NCBI GenBank assembly: GCA_964399035.1 | Contig: CAYNPH010000048.1 | Location: forward strand, 1 to 64,000 | DNA from: WAOL01 sp964399035 | Lineage (GTDB): Archaea > Thermoproteota > Thermoprotei_A > Sulfolobales > NBVN01 | DNA: 64,000 nt | Direction: 5' to 3' | In this document: positions 33,226-42,474 of the stretch, one piece after another | How the letters are laid out: each line of letters begins with the position of its first letter | How positions within the stretch are numbered: the stretch's first letter is position 1 | The notes under the pieces: model-generated | Told to the model about the DNA's origin: nothing | Databases searched by the model: none | The model's input: the letters and a program-made list of their open reading frames with translations, nothing else | Translations under genes and position numbers: made by a program

Positions 33226-34089
33226 GAGGGTCAGCGGCAATACCCAGCTAAGCATAATGTACGTCGCTACCCTACGCCTACTTATCAACCTGAGCCTCAT
33301 AGCTAGTGCTGTCCCCAACATGCCGGAAAATATTGAGATAGACATTGGGAGCGGTATGGAGAACTGAGTACCTATCTCGGTCAGTATTAAAGTTGAAACG
33401 TAGGGAGCTACTGAGCTAGTGTACCTTAATCCATAGAATCCGGAACCCAGCTTAGTAACTCCGCGTCGACCTTGAATCACCAGAACACCTACAACTATAC
33501 CGGATATCGTGAGTGCCATGGTGAGCAAGTCACCCGCACTCTGACCAGCAAACGCAACTACAAAGCCTATGGTGTTCGCACCCAGGGTGTAGGCAGTGAT
33601 AAACACCATTACTATGCTCGCAAGCTTAAGTGCAAGTAAATTACTGATTACCCCTGTTTTCCGTGAAGCTACAAGCTTAACGAAGAGAAAGGCTACTATA
33701 ACAGACGATAGGAAAGTCACGCACCAGAAACCCAGTATCTTAAGGATATCACCCGTCGCTTCGAAACCATATGTGAGCAAGTAACCTATGTAAATACCAA
33801 CAAAGACCTGCGTTATGGACGTGACGAAGCCGCTGACTGTGAGCATCACCAGTATGGTTATTGCCAGAATGAATGATACTTCTATAGCGTTCCTCGGGAG
33901 GCTCACTCCCCCCAAGAACTTCCAACCCTCGAGCAAGTACCCTAAGCTAAGGCCAGCTATTGCTAAAGCGGAGATCGTGGTTCGCCTCAATATCCTAGAA
34001 CCTGCGGCTGGCCCAGCAATGACACCCATATTATTTCCAACAGCTATTGCCACGGTTATTAGTAGCAGTACTTGAAGCACCGCCTGCAT
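33169..34089 (-). CDS. PiT-family inorganic phosphate transporter
   Basis: A membrane protein with about ten hydrophobic spans. The PiT signature repeats appear as VGNNMGVIAGPAAG near the N-terminus and GANTIGFVVAFAGQ after mid-protein, both helix-break regions that coordinate ion and phosphate. At about 306 residues it is at the short end of the family. ATG 34089 is preferred because GGTGAG lies 4 bp upstream. The DUF47/PhoU-like gene 57 bp upstream on the same strand is the classic partner. Its 3' end overlaps the convergent DUF460 gene by 57 bp. Confidence 0.88.
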   Translation of the reverse strand: MQAVLQVLLLITVAIAVGNNMGVIAGPAAGSRILRRTTISALAIAGLSLGYLLEGWKFLGGVSLPRNAIEVSFILAITILVMLTVSGFVTSITQVFVGIYIGYLLTYGFEATGDILKILGFWCVTFLSSVIVAFLFVKLVASRKTGVISNLLALKLASIVMVFITAYTLGANTIGFVVAFAGQSAGDLLTMALTISGIVVGVLVIQGRRGVTKLGSGFYGLRYTSSVAPYVSTLILTEIGTQFSIPLPMSISIFSGMLGTALAMRLRLISRRRVATYIMLSWVLPLTLSIVLSYITFKVLYLGRIQ

Positions 34090-34146
34090 GGTACTCACCA
34101 ACTACCGTATCCGTCATGACGCATCGAATTTCACTGGGGGACTTCG

Positions 34147-34821
34147 CTAGTATCGCATCGAACTAATAACCCTAATCAGTAAATGTGAGGCATCCTCGCA
34201 CGCATCCACGATAGTATCCAGGCTCTTAATCATCTCAAGCAAGTGGTTAAAGGTTATGGCGTTTATCTCAGGACCTAAGCTATATAGTTTATCTAGGATA
34301 GCGTTCTTCATCTCATCGACCCTATCCTCATAAACGTCAATTATGTCATCTAGCTCCTGGAGCTTATTAAAGTCCTCGAGAGCAATTTCTAACTCCTTCT
34401 CAAGTGTTTCTAGAGCCTTAGTTGCAATTACAGTTACCTTGAGTATCTCCTTGTACATGCTTCTCGCGTGTTCTGTTCTGTATATTCCGGTTCTAAAGGC
34501 CCTGCCGTACTCCATCGCTATGAAGTATGTTAGGTCAAGTATGTCATCTATCCTGTCTATTAGGAACTCTATATCACCCAAGAGCGCCACAGGCACCGCA
34601 CCATGGGTCACCATTTCCGTTAGTTCAGCCGCTATTTTATCGCCATGTTTTTCGTAAGTTATTACTTCGACTATCAGGGACTCCATCTCATGATCTTTTA
34701 TGTCGCCCTTAAGTAATTTCTCCACAATCAGCATAGACTTTAACGAGAGATCCACATGCTTCGCTAGCTTACTGAACAATTCCTCCTCGCCGGATAACAG
34801 TAGCTTCTTGAATAGCTTCAT
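34147..34821 (-). CDS. DUF47/PhoU-like regulator of phosphate transport
   Basis: A 224-residue all-helical protein of the DUF47 (TIGR00153) family, distant relatives of PhoU that usually accompany PiT transporters. Features are KLFKKLLLSGEEELFSKLAKHV at the N-terminus and acidic E/DxxxD clusters (LLGDIEFLIDRIDDILD and DIVDACEDASHLL), the metal-binding repeats of PhoU-like bundles. It probably modulates or senses phosphate uptake by the adjacent transporter. It is the first gene of the pair. Confidence 0.88.
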   Translation of the reverse strand: MKLFKKLLLSGEEELFSKLAKHVDLSLKSMLIVEKLLKGDIKDHEMESLIVEVITYEKHGDKIAAELTEMVTHGAVPVALLGDIEFLIDRIDDILDLTYFIAMEYGRAFRTGIYRTEHARSMYKEILKVTVIATKALETLEKELEIALEDFNKLQELDDIIDVYEDRVDEMKNAILDKLYSLGPEINAITFNHLLEMIKSLDTIVDACEDASHLLIRVISSMRY

Positions 34822-34884
34822 TTCGCCACACCACGCGGTAAAGTATATTGCCTCCTCAATTTATAAAGACGCTAGGGGCCACGC

Positions 34885-35223
34885 ATGGGGAAGCGCCGTA
34901 GGAAGTTAATGTTTAAGAAAGAGTACGGGGAGGGCATAGTTAAGGGGTCGAAGACATCAACGATAAGACTCTCCAGCACCCTCAAGAAGGGAGATGAAGT
35001 TGAGATAGTTGCTGGCAGGGTTCGACTAGGGGTTGCTAAGATTGAGGATGTTGAAGTAAAGAAGGTTCGTGAGTTAACAGATGAGGATGCCAGAACCGAT
35101 GGCTTTAAGAATAGGGAGGAGCTTGTAAAGGCCCTTAAAAGGATTTATGGGAGCAGGATTACAGACAGGACTGAGGTTAAACTCATAAGGTTTCGCATGA
35201 TTAAAGACGATGAAGAACAGTAA
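34885..35223 (+). CDS. ASCH-domain protein (PUA-like)
   Basis: A 112-residue ASCH/PUA-like fold protein, a small beta barrel expected to bind RNA or modified nucleosides. The family pattern is visible: GIVKGSKTSTIRLSS, then LKKGDEVEIVAGRVRLGVAKIEDVEVKK, and a terminal strand RTEVKLIRFRMI. A TATA-like AATTTATAAAG about 22 bp upstream suggests a leaderless transcript beginning at the ATG. Function is unknown; translation or RNA modification is typical of the superfamily. Confidence 0.82.
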   Translation: MGKRRRKLMFKKEYGEGIVKGSKTSTIRLSSTLKKGDEVEIVAGRVRLGVAKIEDVEVKKVRELTDEDARTDGFKNREELVKALKRIYGSRITDRTEVKLIRFRMIKDDEEQ

Positions 35224-35244
35224 TTAACTTAATTTACCTTCATT

Positions 35245-35646
35245 TCACATTGTAAACCTTATGTATGCTATACTGGACTTAGGGACTATGTACCCCTTAT
35301 CCTCTACCCTGAATCCTAGTTCGTACTTTGTAACCTTCATTAACTTCCCCTGAAAGCTTAGCCCATTTACTAAGTATACCTCCACATCGCTTCCCACCAT
35401 GTCAGAATCTATGACTGTGTCCCTCAGCTGCTCGTTGCTGTATCCGTGTAGTTCAGTGGCCTCAGCAACGGCATATAGCATTGCATGTCTAAAGATCACC
35501 ACTGGTAAGCCCTCTGACCGAACACCTATTTCGTACCTAGCTACCTCATCTATTAATCCCTTGATTGGCTCATCCTTCCCCATAACATAGATAGTTACTT
35601 CCCGACCAACGAATCTCGCATCTATCAAGTTCTCTCTGAGAGGCAT
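35245..35646 (-). CDS. Tandem Sm-fold protein with an Hfq-like motif
   Basis: A 133-residue protein made of two homologous halves, about 7-62 and 77-133. Aligned motifs are VGREVTIYVMG with VGSDVEVYLVNG, then KGLIDEVARYEIGVRSE with QGKLMKVTKYELGFRVE, and a closing strand pair FRHAMLYAV with SSIAYIRF. Each half follows the Sm/LSm strand plan. The first half's RHA tripeptide (53-55) sits where bacterial Hfq carries its KHA uridine-binding motif. It probably assembles as a pseudo-hexameric or smaller Sm ring. The assignment rests on pattern, not on a search. Confidence 0.7.
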   Translation of the reverse strand: MPLRENLIDARFVGREVTIYVMGKDEPIKGLIDEVARYEIGVRSEGLPVVIFRHAMLYAVAEATELHGYSNEQLRDTVIDSDMVGSDVEVYLVNGLSFQGKLMKVTKYELGFRVEDKGYIVPKSSIAYIRFTM

Positions 35647-35762
35647 TTCCTAACGCACCACTAGCTATTCTTAAGTCAACTATAATAAGCTGTGTTGTTT
35701 GCATAGGTATTGGGCTATGCCGGAAAAGTCGATGATGAATTGTAGCGGTATGATTAAGTAAC

Positions 35763-36590
35763 TTAATGATTAGGCTGAGCTACTCTGAGACTCTCTTGTA
35801 CTTCCCTGCCAGTTATCATCAGTGTGAGTGAAGTCATAGTTTCGACGAACTTAAACATGAGTTCAGGGTGATGTTCAGAGAAGTCTGCCGAAATGTTCTT
35901 TAGTATTGGGTTGATGCACCCCTCTTCAACTGCACGAATACTGGGTGATGCGCTGTCATTCAAATCATCAAGTATTCCCTTAAAGAACGCGTATGCGTAT
36001 ACGTCCTGACGTAGTATGTTGCTCATGGGATGTGCTATGACACTCTGCCCAACAACTCTGGGTAACGGACTGACCTCCCTCGTTAGCGTTACGTCAGCAA
36101 GAAGAGATTGGAGCTGAATCTCGAAAAAGTCACTTAAGGTTAGAGGCGTCAGAACAGCGTCAATTCTGAAACCTATGTTCCGTAGCCACGGTGTAAGGGA
36201 GTTTATGATTCCCGGTAAGCTGAAGGGCTTTATTTTCTCTTCCGCCTTAACAGTAAGGTGAATTAAGGGTATCCTTCGTGCTAGCTTTGCACGCATAGCC
36301 TGTGATACTGTGTGATCAAAAACAAGAACTAGTACGTGGCCCCCATGCCTCTCCTCGATTAGGTTAATTATCTCTGCTAACACTAGACTCTCTACGATTC
36401 TTTCCTTTAAAGCAAGTACAGCAACTAATGCGCCGTGCCTTAACCTTACAGACCTGGAGATCCCTTTCCTAACTCTTTTGACTAAGGACCTACTTAAGCA
36501 GTAAGCGCATAACCTCTCTCCCGAGTCCCGTCTACGATATACGGCAGGTCTCCGCTTGCATACGTCACATAGCTTTACGCCAACGTTCAA
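35763..36590 (-). CDS. Ncs6/TtuA-like protein lacking the PP-loop motif
   Basis: A 275-residue protein resembling tRNA 2-thiolation enzymes (Ncs6/TtuA). The N-terminal zinc knuckle C8, C11, C28, C31 (LCDVCKRRPAVYRR, then LCAYCLSR) is intact and followed by RVRKGI. Where the family has VAVSGGKDS, this protein has VAVLALKER, so the ATP-binding PP-loop is gone. The mid-protein catalytic cysteines and C-terminal CxxC zinc site are also missing. The segment PMSNILRQDVYAYAFFKGI still matches the family. It is likely a non-catalytic paralogue, perhaps a scaffold or partner. An operon with the 109-residue gene upstream is likely (7 bp gap). Confidence 0.68.
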   Translation of the reverse strand: MNVGVKLCDVCKRRPAVYRRRDSGERLCAYCLSRSLVKRVRKGISRSVRLRHGALVAVLALKERIVESLVLAEIINLIEERHGGHVLVLVFDHTVSQAMRAKLARRIPLIHLTVKAEEKIKPFSLPGIINSLTPWLRNIGFRIDAVLTPLTLSDFFEIQLQSLLADVTLTREVSPLPRVVGQSVIAHPMSNILRQDVYAYAFFKGILDDLNDSASPSIRAVEEGCINPILKNISADFSEHHPELMFKFVETMTSLTLMITGREVQESLRVAQPNH

Positions 36591-36597
36591 GAGGACC

Positions 36598-36927
36598 TTA
36601 TACCTCCAGGATATCTAGTCGATCCTCCTTCAGCACCATACGTAACTTGTTCTTGAACTCCTCAAATGACGCGTCAGTAAGACCCTGAGCTATTATACTC
36701 ATTAACTCCATGACGTAGGGATTCAGGTAGTCTGGCCCCTCAATAATTTCCTCCCTTAATGTGTCGAAATACTCCTGCAGGTTCTCGGCACTCACGAGTC
36801 TATGTTTCCATAGATACGCAGCGTAGCCACAAAGCAATGCAATGAAGAAGTTAGCGCTATCTATGTCTCCTTTCTCAAGTACCTCCCGCTCATATGATTC
36901 TAATACTGACTCAATGCTTGGGAGCAT
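36598..36927 (-). CDS. Hypothetical helical protein, 109 aa
   Basis: An all-helical, acidic protein of no recognised family. Helices include IESVLESYEREVLEKG, ANFFIALLCGYAAYLWKHRL, ENLQEYFDTLREEII and FEEFKNKLRMVLKED. It is the first gene of a pair with the PP-loop-less Ncs6/TtuA-like gene, with a 7-bp gap, so a shared function or complex is likely. It is divergent from the thermosome gene. Confidence 0.62.
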   Translation of the reverse strand: MLPSIESVLESYEREVLEKGDIDSANFFIALLCGYAAYLWKHRLVSAENLQEYFDTLREEIIEGPDYLNPYVMELMSIIAQGLTDASFEEFKNKLRMVLKEDRLDILEV

Positions 36928-36993
36928 GAAATATTCCCGCCACCCCCTACATGGGAGGGGTAATTAAAGCTTTCGGTTACCCTGTTCCTAAAG

Positions 36994-37001
36994 TTTATAT
37001 A
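36994..37001 (+). promoter_or_regulatory. TATA box of the thermosome gene
   Basis: TTTATATA with the purine-rich BRE-like CTAAAG directly upstream. Its centre is 37 bp before ATG 37035, so transcription should start near 37023, leaving a 10-14 nt leader that contains GGGTGA. This also excludes the longer N-terminal extension of the open frame. Confidence 0.6.
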
Positions 37002-37034
37002 GAAGTGGTTCTCCTAGAACTAATGGGTGAGCTC

Positions 37035-38726
37035 ATGACTGCACTCTATGGAGTTCCTGTAGTGATACTGAAGGAGGGAACTCAGAGGACATATGGGCGT
37101 GAGGCCCTAAGGAACAACATCATAGCCGCTAGGGCGCTGGCAGAGGTTCTGAAAACCAGCCTAGGCCCTAGAGGTCTAGACAAGATGCTCGTAGATTCAT
37201 TCGGCGATATCACCGTAACTAATGATGGTGCCACGATAGTTAAGGAGATGGAGGTACAGCACCCAGCCGCTAAACTCCTGGTGGAATCAGCTAAGGCAGT
37301 TGATGCTGAGGTTGGTGACGGTACCACATCAGTTGTGGTTCTCGCGGGCGAGTTACTTGGTAAGGCAGAAGCGTTACTCGACCAGAACATACACCCGACA
37401 ATAATAATTGAGGGCTACAAGAAAGCCATGAACAAAGCCCTAGAGATACTTGATGAGATAGGCACTAAGCTAGAAGTTGGCGATATCGAGACGAAAGAAG
37501 GTTACGAGAAGACCAAGAAGTCACTATACCGCGTAGTCTACTCAACCTTAGCGAGCAAGTACTTAGCGACACCGGACTTAATCGATATGATGATTAACAT
37601 AGCGATCGATGCTGCCCTTCGAGTAGCTGAGAAGAGATCTGACGGAACCTACAATGTCAGGCTTGACAACGTGAAGATCGAGAAGAAGAAGGGTGCGTCC
37701 TTAGCTGATACTAAGTTGATTTATGGTATTGTGTTGGATAAGGAGGTTGTGCATCCTGGCATGCCTAGGAGGGTTGAGAACGCTAAGATAGCGCTAATCG
37801 ACGCACCACTAGAAATAGAGAAACCCGACATAACCGCTAAGATAAACATAACGTCGCCAGAGCAGATCAAGATATTCTTAGACGAGGAAACTAGGATGCT
37901 TAAAGAGATGGTTGAGAAGATTGCTGCTACTGGCGCTAACGTCGTGATTTGTCAGAAGGGCATTGACGACGTGGCACAGCACTTCCTAGCAAAGAAAGGA
38001 ATCCTAGCAGTAAGAAGAGTAAAAAGATCAGACATGGAGAAGCTCAAGCGCGCAACGGGAGGAAGGATAGTTACCAGCATAAGGGACCTATCGCCTGAGG
38101 ATCTGGGCTACGCAGAACTCGTAGAGGAGCGCCGCGTCGGCAACGATAAGATGGTGTTCATAGAGGGTTGCAGGAACCCGAAGGCCGTGACAATACTGGT
38201 GCGCGGCTCAAGTGACATGGTGCTGGACGACACTGAGAGATCCTTCAACGACGCACTACATGCGATCAGGAATGTGCTAAGGGATCCGAAGATTGTGCCG
38301 GGCGGTGGAGCGGTGGAGGTCGAGCTAGCGCTAAGGTTAAGGAAGTGGGCTGAAACCGTCGGTGGTAAGGAGCAACTAGCCATACAGGCGTTTGCTGATG
38401 CGCTAGAGGAGATAGTGTCCGTCCTAGCACAGACAGCTGGTCTAGACCCGCTGGAGACCGTGATGGAGCTAAGGAGACTCCACAGCGAGGGTAAGCTGAA
38501 CGCCGGCATCGACGTAATGAACGGCAAAGTAACCGAGGATATAGAGCAGATACACGTAATAGATCCAGTGATTGTGAAGAAACAGGTGATAAAGGCGGCG
38601 ACTGAGGCAGCAGCAGCGATACTGAAGGTCGACGATATAATAGCCGCCACTCCGCTTAAGAAGGAAGAAGAGAAAGGCAAGAAAGGTGGAGAGGAAGAGG
38701 AGACGAGCAAATTCAGCTTTGACTGA
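37035..38726 (+). CDS. thsA: Thermosome subunit (group II chaperonin)
   Basis: A 563-residue ATP-driven folding chaperonin subunit. Motifs are TNDGATIVKEM (nucleotide binding), EVGDGTTSVVVLAGELL (catalytic), LGPRGLDKM, and PGGGAVEVELA near the end. The C-terminus is a charged Glu/Lys/Gly tail typical of the family. ATG 37035 is chosen because GGGTGA lies 5 bp upstream and the TATA box fits. The open frame extends 28 codons further upstream into the promoter. Other subunits are presumably elsewhere in the genome. Confidence 0.96.
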   Translation: MTALYGVPVVILKEGTQRTYGREALRNNIIAARALAEVLKTSLGPRGLDKMLVDSFGDITVTNDGATIVKEMEVQHPAAKLLVESAKAVDAEVGDGTTSVVVLAGELLGKAEALLDQNIHPTIIIEGYKKAMNKALEILDEIGTKLEVGDIETKEGYEKTKKSLYRVVYSTLASKYLATPDLIDMMINIAIDAALRVAEKRSDGTYNVRLDNVKIEKKKGASLADTKLIYGIVLDKEVVHPGMPRRVENAKIALIDAPLEIEKPDITAKINITSPEQIKIFLDEETRMLKEMVEKIAATGANVVICQKGIDDVAQHFLAKKGILAVRRVKRSDMEKLKRATGGRIVTSIRDLSPEDLGYAELVEERRVGNDKMVFIEGCRNPKAVTILVRGSSDMVLDDTERSFNDALHAIRNVLRDPKIVPGGGAVEVELALRLRKWAETVGGKEQLAIQAFADALEEIVSVLAQTAGLDPLETVMELRRLHSEGKLNAGIDVMNGKVTEDIEQIHVIDPVIVKKQVIKAATEAAAAILKVDDIIAATPLKKEEEKGKKGGEEEETSKFSFD

Positions 38727-38812
38727 AAGCCAAAACGTGTTTTAAAGAGTACATCCGCACACCTCCCATAATGCTTTATTACCCAAACAGGTAGAATCAG
38801 GTAGTGTTGAGT

Positions 38813-39124
38813 ATGAAGGAAAAAAGCGCAATTGTTTCCCTAATCAAGCAGGCTGGGATCAGGACAGGCCCCCTCAAACTGACGAGGTACGAAAAGGCTC
38901 GGATAGTCGCTGCTAGAGCCTTACAACTTGATCTTGGGGCGATACCGTTAATCGACATCGCTAACTTACCAAAAGATCCTATAGAAATAGCTAAGGAAGA
39001 ACTAAGGAGAGGGGTTCTACCGATAACTTTAGTCCGTAGGAAACCAAGTGGGGAGGAGGAGCTGATACCTGTCACAAAGTTAATAGAGCTTGAAAGGAAG
39101 CTCTTTGGATTTATTGAACTTTAG
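38813..39124 (+). CDS. rpoK: DNA-directed RNA polymerase subunit K (Rpb6/omega homologue)
   Basis: A small RNA polymerase assembly subunit. The core LTRYEKARIVAARALQLDLGA followed by DPIEIAKEELRRGVLPITLVRRKPSG is the Rpb6/omega signature. At about 103 residues it is slightly longer than the common 85-95 because of an N-terminal helix and a C-terminal extension ending LERKLFGFIEL. ATG 38813 is preferred; GTG 38804 lies in frame. It follows the thermosome gene by about 85 bp with a TATA-like GCTTTATTA between them. Confidence 0.94.
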   Translation: MKEKSAIVSLIKQAGIRTGPLKLTRYEKARIVAARALQLDLGAIPLIDIANLPKDPIEIAKEELRRGVLPITLVRRKPSGEEELIPVTKLIELERKLFGFIEL

Positions 39125-39223
39125 ATAAAATCGACGTATTTTCTAAAAATTGCACCACCAACGAATATCTAGTGCTTTAACATCTGTATCCTGACGAAAA
39201 GGCGTAACGGGCAAAGCATACTC

Positions 39224-40417
39224 ATGTATAAGGTGGAGGTCTTGGAGAAGGGGAATGACGTATTTAAGAGATTGAGTGATCTTGAGGCGAAGATCAGCGA
39301 GTCATTTGAGTTCACGGAATATGTTCGGGATCCGCGGGGGCGTTATGTTGAATACTTAGTAGATCCCAAACCAGGTGTGGATGTGGAGGAGGGTTTTTCT
39401 AGGGTTTATGATGAGGCGGTTAGGCTAGGATATTACGTGATACTTACTAAGACGGGCTCAACGTTAGTGTTGCGTGCCCTCCTCAATCCTAGTGGGCTAA
39501 GGGAGCGCAGAAGGACGCTAGCTGTAACTTTATTTATTGCCACGGTGGTCTCCGTAAGTGTTACGGGATATATTCAGACAGTAGCATATAATGACATTGT
39601 GTATAGGCTTCATTCCCTAGGAGTGAATGTACCCCCGTTTAACCCTGTCATGGGCGCGCTTGTCTTCACAGCAGCCGTCCTTATTCCGATTCTAGCTCAT
39701 GAGTTAGGCCATTTCCTTATCGCTAGGAGGACTTCGACACCAGCTACTTTTCCGTTGCCAATACCTGCGCCCATAATCTCGCCCTTAGGAACTTTTGGTG
39801 CGATAATACAAATGCGTCACTTGCCGAAGAGATTGAGAGACTTAGCATACCTAGGGATTGCCGGGCCACTTACTGGAGTGATTCTAGCAATAGTGTTCTT
39901 TACAATCTCATACGTGACTTCGCCAGCGATTTCTCTAAGTTCAGCTAGCGTTGCGGTGAAGCATGGGCTCCTAGCACCTGTTCAGATCGTACCGCTCTCA
40001 ACGCTTGCAGTGTCTTTCATGGTAGCGCATTTAACAGCCTCAGGCGAGAAGGTAATTATAATGAATCCTGCCGCATACGCAGCCTTCCTAATACTGCTCA
40101 TACATTTCGCAAATCTGTTACCTATAGGTCAGCTAGACGGCGGACACGTTTTTAGGTCATTAACTAATGTGAAAGTGCATAGAGCCTTCTCTTTAATATC
40201 CACGTTATTGCTTGTCCTTGCGTCTTTCATAGTGTACCAGCTTAGCTGGCTCGGTTTTTTTGCAATCCTAGCGTTCATGCTCACGGGGCTAAGACCTCAT
40301 TATGGATCAGCGAACATGTTATCGAAATTGAAGAGACGTGATAAATTCTTAGTAGGTCTTACATATGTCGTGCTCTTGGCGCTAACCACCCCCATCCCTG
40401 TTCCAGCCTCTCTTTAA
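39224..40417 (+). CDS. Site-2 protease-type intramembrane metalloprotease (M50)
   Basis: A 397-residue membrane zinc protease. The first about 100 residues form a soluble domain. Then come hydrophobic spans with the zinc motif HELGH (about 162) in the second, a PDZ-less core with LGIAGPLTGVILA, and the distal ligand motif NLLPIGQLDGGHVF (about 298-311). Several further spans follow. It presumably releases a membrane-anchored factor. It is 12 bp upstream of the topoisomerase gene and co-directional, so the two may be co-transcribed. Confidence 0.92.
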   Translation: MYKVEVLEKGNDVFKRLSDLEAKISESFEFTEYVRDPRGRYVEYLVDPKPGVDVEEGFSRVYDEAVRLGYYVILTKTGSTLVLRALLNPSGLRERRRTLAVTLFIATVVSVSVTGYIQTVAYNDIVYRLHSLGVNVPPFNPVMGALVFTAAVLIPILAHELGHFLIARRTSTPATFPLPIPAPIISPLGTFGAIIQMRHLPKRLRDLAYLGIAGPLTGVILAIVFFTISYVTSPAISLSSASVAVKHGLLAPVQIVPLSTLAVSFMVAHLTASGEKVIIMNPAAYAAFLILLIHFANLLPIGQLDGGHVFRSLTNVKVHRAFSLISTLLLVLASFIVYQLSWLGFFAILAFMLTGLRPHYGSANMLSKLKRRDKFLVGLTYVVLLALTTPIPVPASL

Positions 40418-40428
40418 GGCTGATTATT

Positions 40429-42474
40429 ATGCCCAACCTCAAACTTAAGCCGGGTTACACATTAGTGATCGCAGAAAAACCTAGGGCAGCATCTAAGATA
40501 GCTACAGCCTTAGGACTCAGGAAGAAAGCAACGTTATCAGGCGTTCCGTTCTGGTATGGCTATTTTCAGGGAAGGTACTACGTGGTAGCATCATCAGCTG
40601 GCCATCTTTTCTCATTGAAGCCTGAGGGACGCGGATACCCTGTATTCGAGTATCGGTGGGTGCCAAGGTGGGAGGCAGAGAGAGGATCGTCATTTCTAAA
40701 GAAGTTCTACTCAGCACTTTCAAGGCTTTTCAAGAACGCCCGTGATTACGTTAATGCGTGCGACTATGATATAGAGGGCTCGGTGATAGGTTACCTAATA
40801 ATTAAGCACTTCGGAAACACAACACATGCAAAGAGGGCGAAGTTCTCCTCCTTAACTAGGGAGGAGTTACTGACTGCATTTAGGAATCTCTCGTCACTAG
40901 ATATTGACATGGTGGAAGCCGGGCTCTGTCGCCATGAGCTTGACTGGCTATGGGGAATAAACGTCAGCAGAGCACTTATGGACTTCTACAGGGCTATCTC
41001 AGGAAGATTCCTCATACTTAGTGCAGGAAGAGTTCAAACACCAACGCTGGTCGAGGTCCTCAACAGGTACGTGGAGAGGGAGACATTCGTGCCTGACATA
41101 TCATTTAGCGTTTCAGTAACCGTAAAGATTAATGGTAAGAAGTACAAGCTAGAGAACCTTTTCCCAAGCCCCGTAACTAAAGCGAAAGCTAAGGAAATAG
41201 CTCTTAAGGTAAAGAACGCGAAACGCTTGAAAGTACAGAAAGTGGAAAAAACAGTAAGGAAATTAAACCCTCCCCCGCCCTTCAACCTTCCCGACCTACA
41301 GATGGAGGCATCGAGGGTCTTCGGGATATCCCCTGCGGAAACATTGAGGATTGCTGAGAACCTGTACTTGGAATCCTTAATAAGTTACCCAAGGACCAAT
41401 TCACAGAAACTTCCTCCAACACTAGATAACAGACGCATAATAAGGTCGCTGAGCAGGTTGCGAGGCTTGTCAGCATTCTGCGAGAAAATCCTGGCTAAAG
41501 ATAAGTTAAAGCCTGTGCAAGGGAAGAGGGAGGATCCAGCTCATCCAGCAATATACCCTACAGGTTACCTACCCAGGAAGAAACTGAGAATTAAGGAGTG
41601 GAACATCTACGAAATGATCGTAAGGAGGTACCTTGCTACATTCTATGATGTTGCCGAGGTCGCATCGATCCGTTACGTGTTTTCAGCCGAGTCGCTGGGC
41701 AACATGTCATTTGCCTTAACAGGGCAGAGAATAGTTAGGCCGGGATGGTTAAGCGTCTACAAGTACGTGAACGTAAAGGAATCCAGCGTCCCTGAATTAA
41801 AGGAAGGCGACCATGTCGAGGTGGAACGCGTAAGCGTCGTTCGGACATACTCAAAACCTCCTAGGCTATACACGAAGGCATCACTATTGAGATGGATGGA
41901 GTCCGTGGGCATAGGGACGGAGGCTACGAGGGCTGAAATAATAGAGACCCTCTTTCAGAGGGGTTACCTGAAAACAACTAGTGCTGGAATAGTAGTTACG
42001 GAGCTAGGGATTAAGGTTGCCTTTATGTTACTTAAGTTATTCAAGGAATTGACGGAGGTTAACTTAACACGTGATTTTGAAGAGAAAATAGAGCGTGTCA
42101 GGAAAGGTGAGATAAGTAGGCAGAGAGTCGTGGACGATGCTAAGGAATTCCTGAAGCCTAGATTACTTAAAGTCAAAGAGATGATAGCTTCGAATGATAT
42201 GAGCGAGTTGAGGAAGCTTGCGGAAGAAGGGTATGATGTTAAATGTGTTGTCTGTGGGAAATATGGGCGTTACGTTGTGGGGGATATTTCCCTGTGTGAG
42301 CTTCATTGGCGTGCGTACAGAAATTTAATGATGAAATACAGGATTTGGCGCGAGCGGGCTGGTTCAGATTTTAACGAGTATATAGCGTCGTTGAAGAAGC
42401 TTTCGTCCGTAGGCAGATTTTGTAAGGATGTAATAAAGTTACTTTCCGAGGATAGATTTAAGTCCCAAGGTTAG
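40429..42474 (+). CDS. topA: DNA topoisomerase IA (Topo I/III type)
   Basis: A 681-residue single-strand-passing topoisomerase. The Toprim domain begins YTLVIAEKPRAASKIATALG. DYDIEGSVIGY supplies the metal-binding acidic residues. The catalytic Tyr320 lies in LISYPRTNS. IGTEATRAEIIETL is the conserved late motif. A C-terminal zinc-finger-like unit CVVCGKYGRY ... CELH is near 605. It complements the reverse gyrase 12 kb away. Its 3' end overlaps the convergent signal peptidase gene by 36 bp. Confidence 0.95.
   Translation: MPNLKLKPGYTLVIAEKPRAASKIATALGLRKKATLSGVPFWYGYFQGRYYVVASSAGHLFSLKPEGRGYPVFEYRWVPRWEAERGSSFLKKFYSALSRLFKNARDYVNACDYDIEGSVIGYLIIKHFGNTTHAKRAKFSSLTREELLTAFRNLSSLDIDMVEAGLCRHELDWLWGINVSRALMDFYRAISGRFLILSAGRVQTPTLVEVLNRYVERETFVPDISFSVSVTVKINGKKYKLENLFPSPVTKAKAKEIALKVKNAKRLKVQKVEKTVRKLNPPPPFNLPDLQMEASRVFGISPAETLRIAENLYLESLISYPRTNSQKLPPTLDNRRIIRSLSRLRGLSAFCEKILAKDKLKPVQGKREDPAHPAIYPTGYLPRKKLRIKEWNIYEMIVRRYLATFYDVAEVASIRYVFSAESLGNMSFALTGQRIVRPGWLSVYKYVNVKESSVPELKEGDHVEVERVSVVRTYSKPPRLYTKASLLRWMESVGIGTEATRAEIIETLFQRGYLKTTSAGIVVTELGIKVAFMLLKLFKELTEVNLTRDFEEKIERVRKGEISRQRVVDDAKEFLKPRLLKVKEMIASNDMSELRKLAEEGYDVKCVVCGKYGRYVVGDISLCELHWRAYRNLMMKYRIWRERAGSDFNEYIASLKKLSSVGRFCKDVIKLLSEDRFKSQG

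Noticed and set aside
35720..35776. GATGATGA followed 45 nt later by CTGA
   Set aside because: The second guide would be only three bases long, and the CTGA lies inside a coding region.
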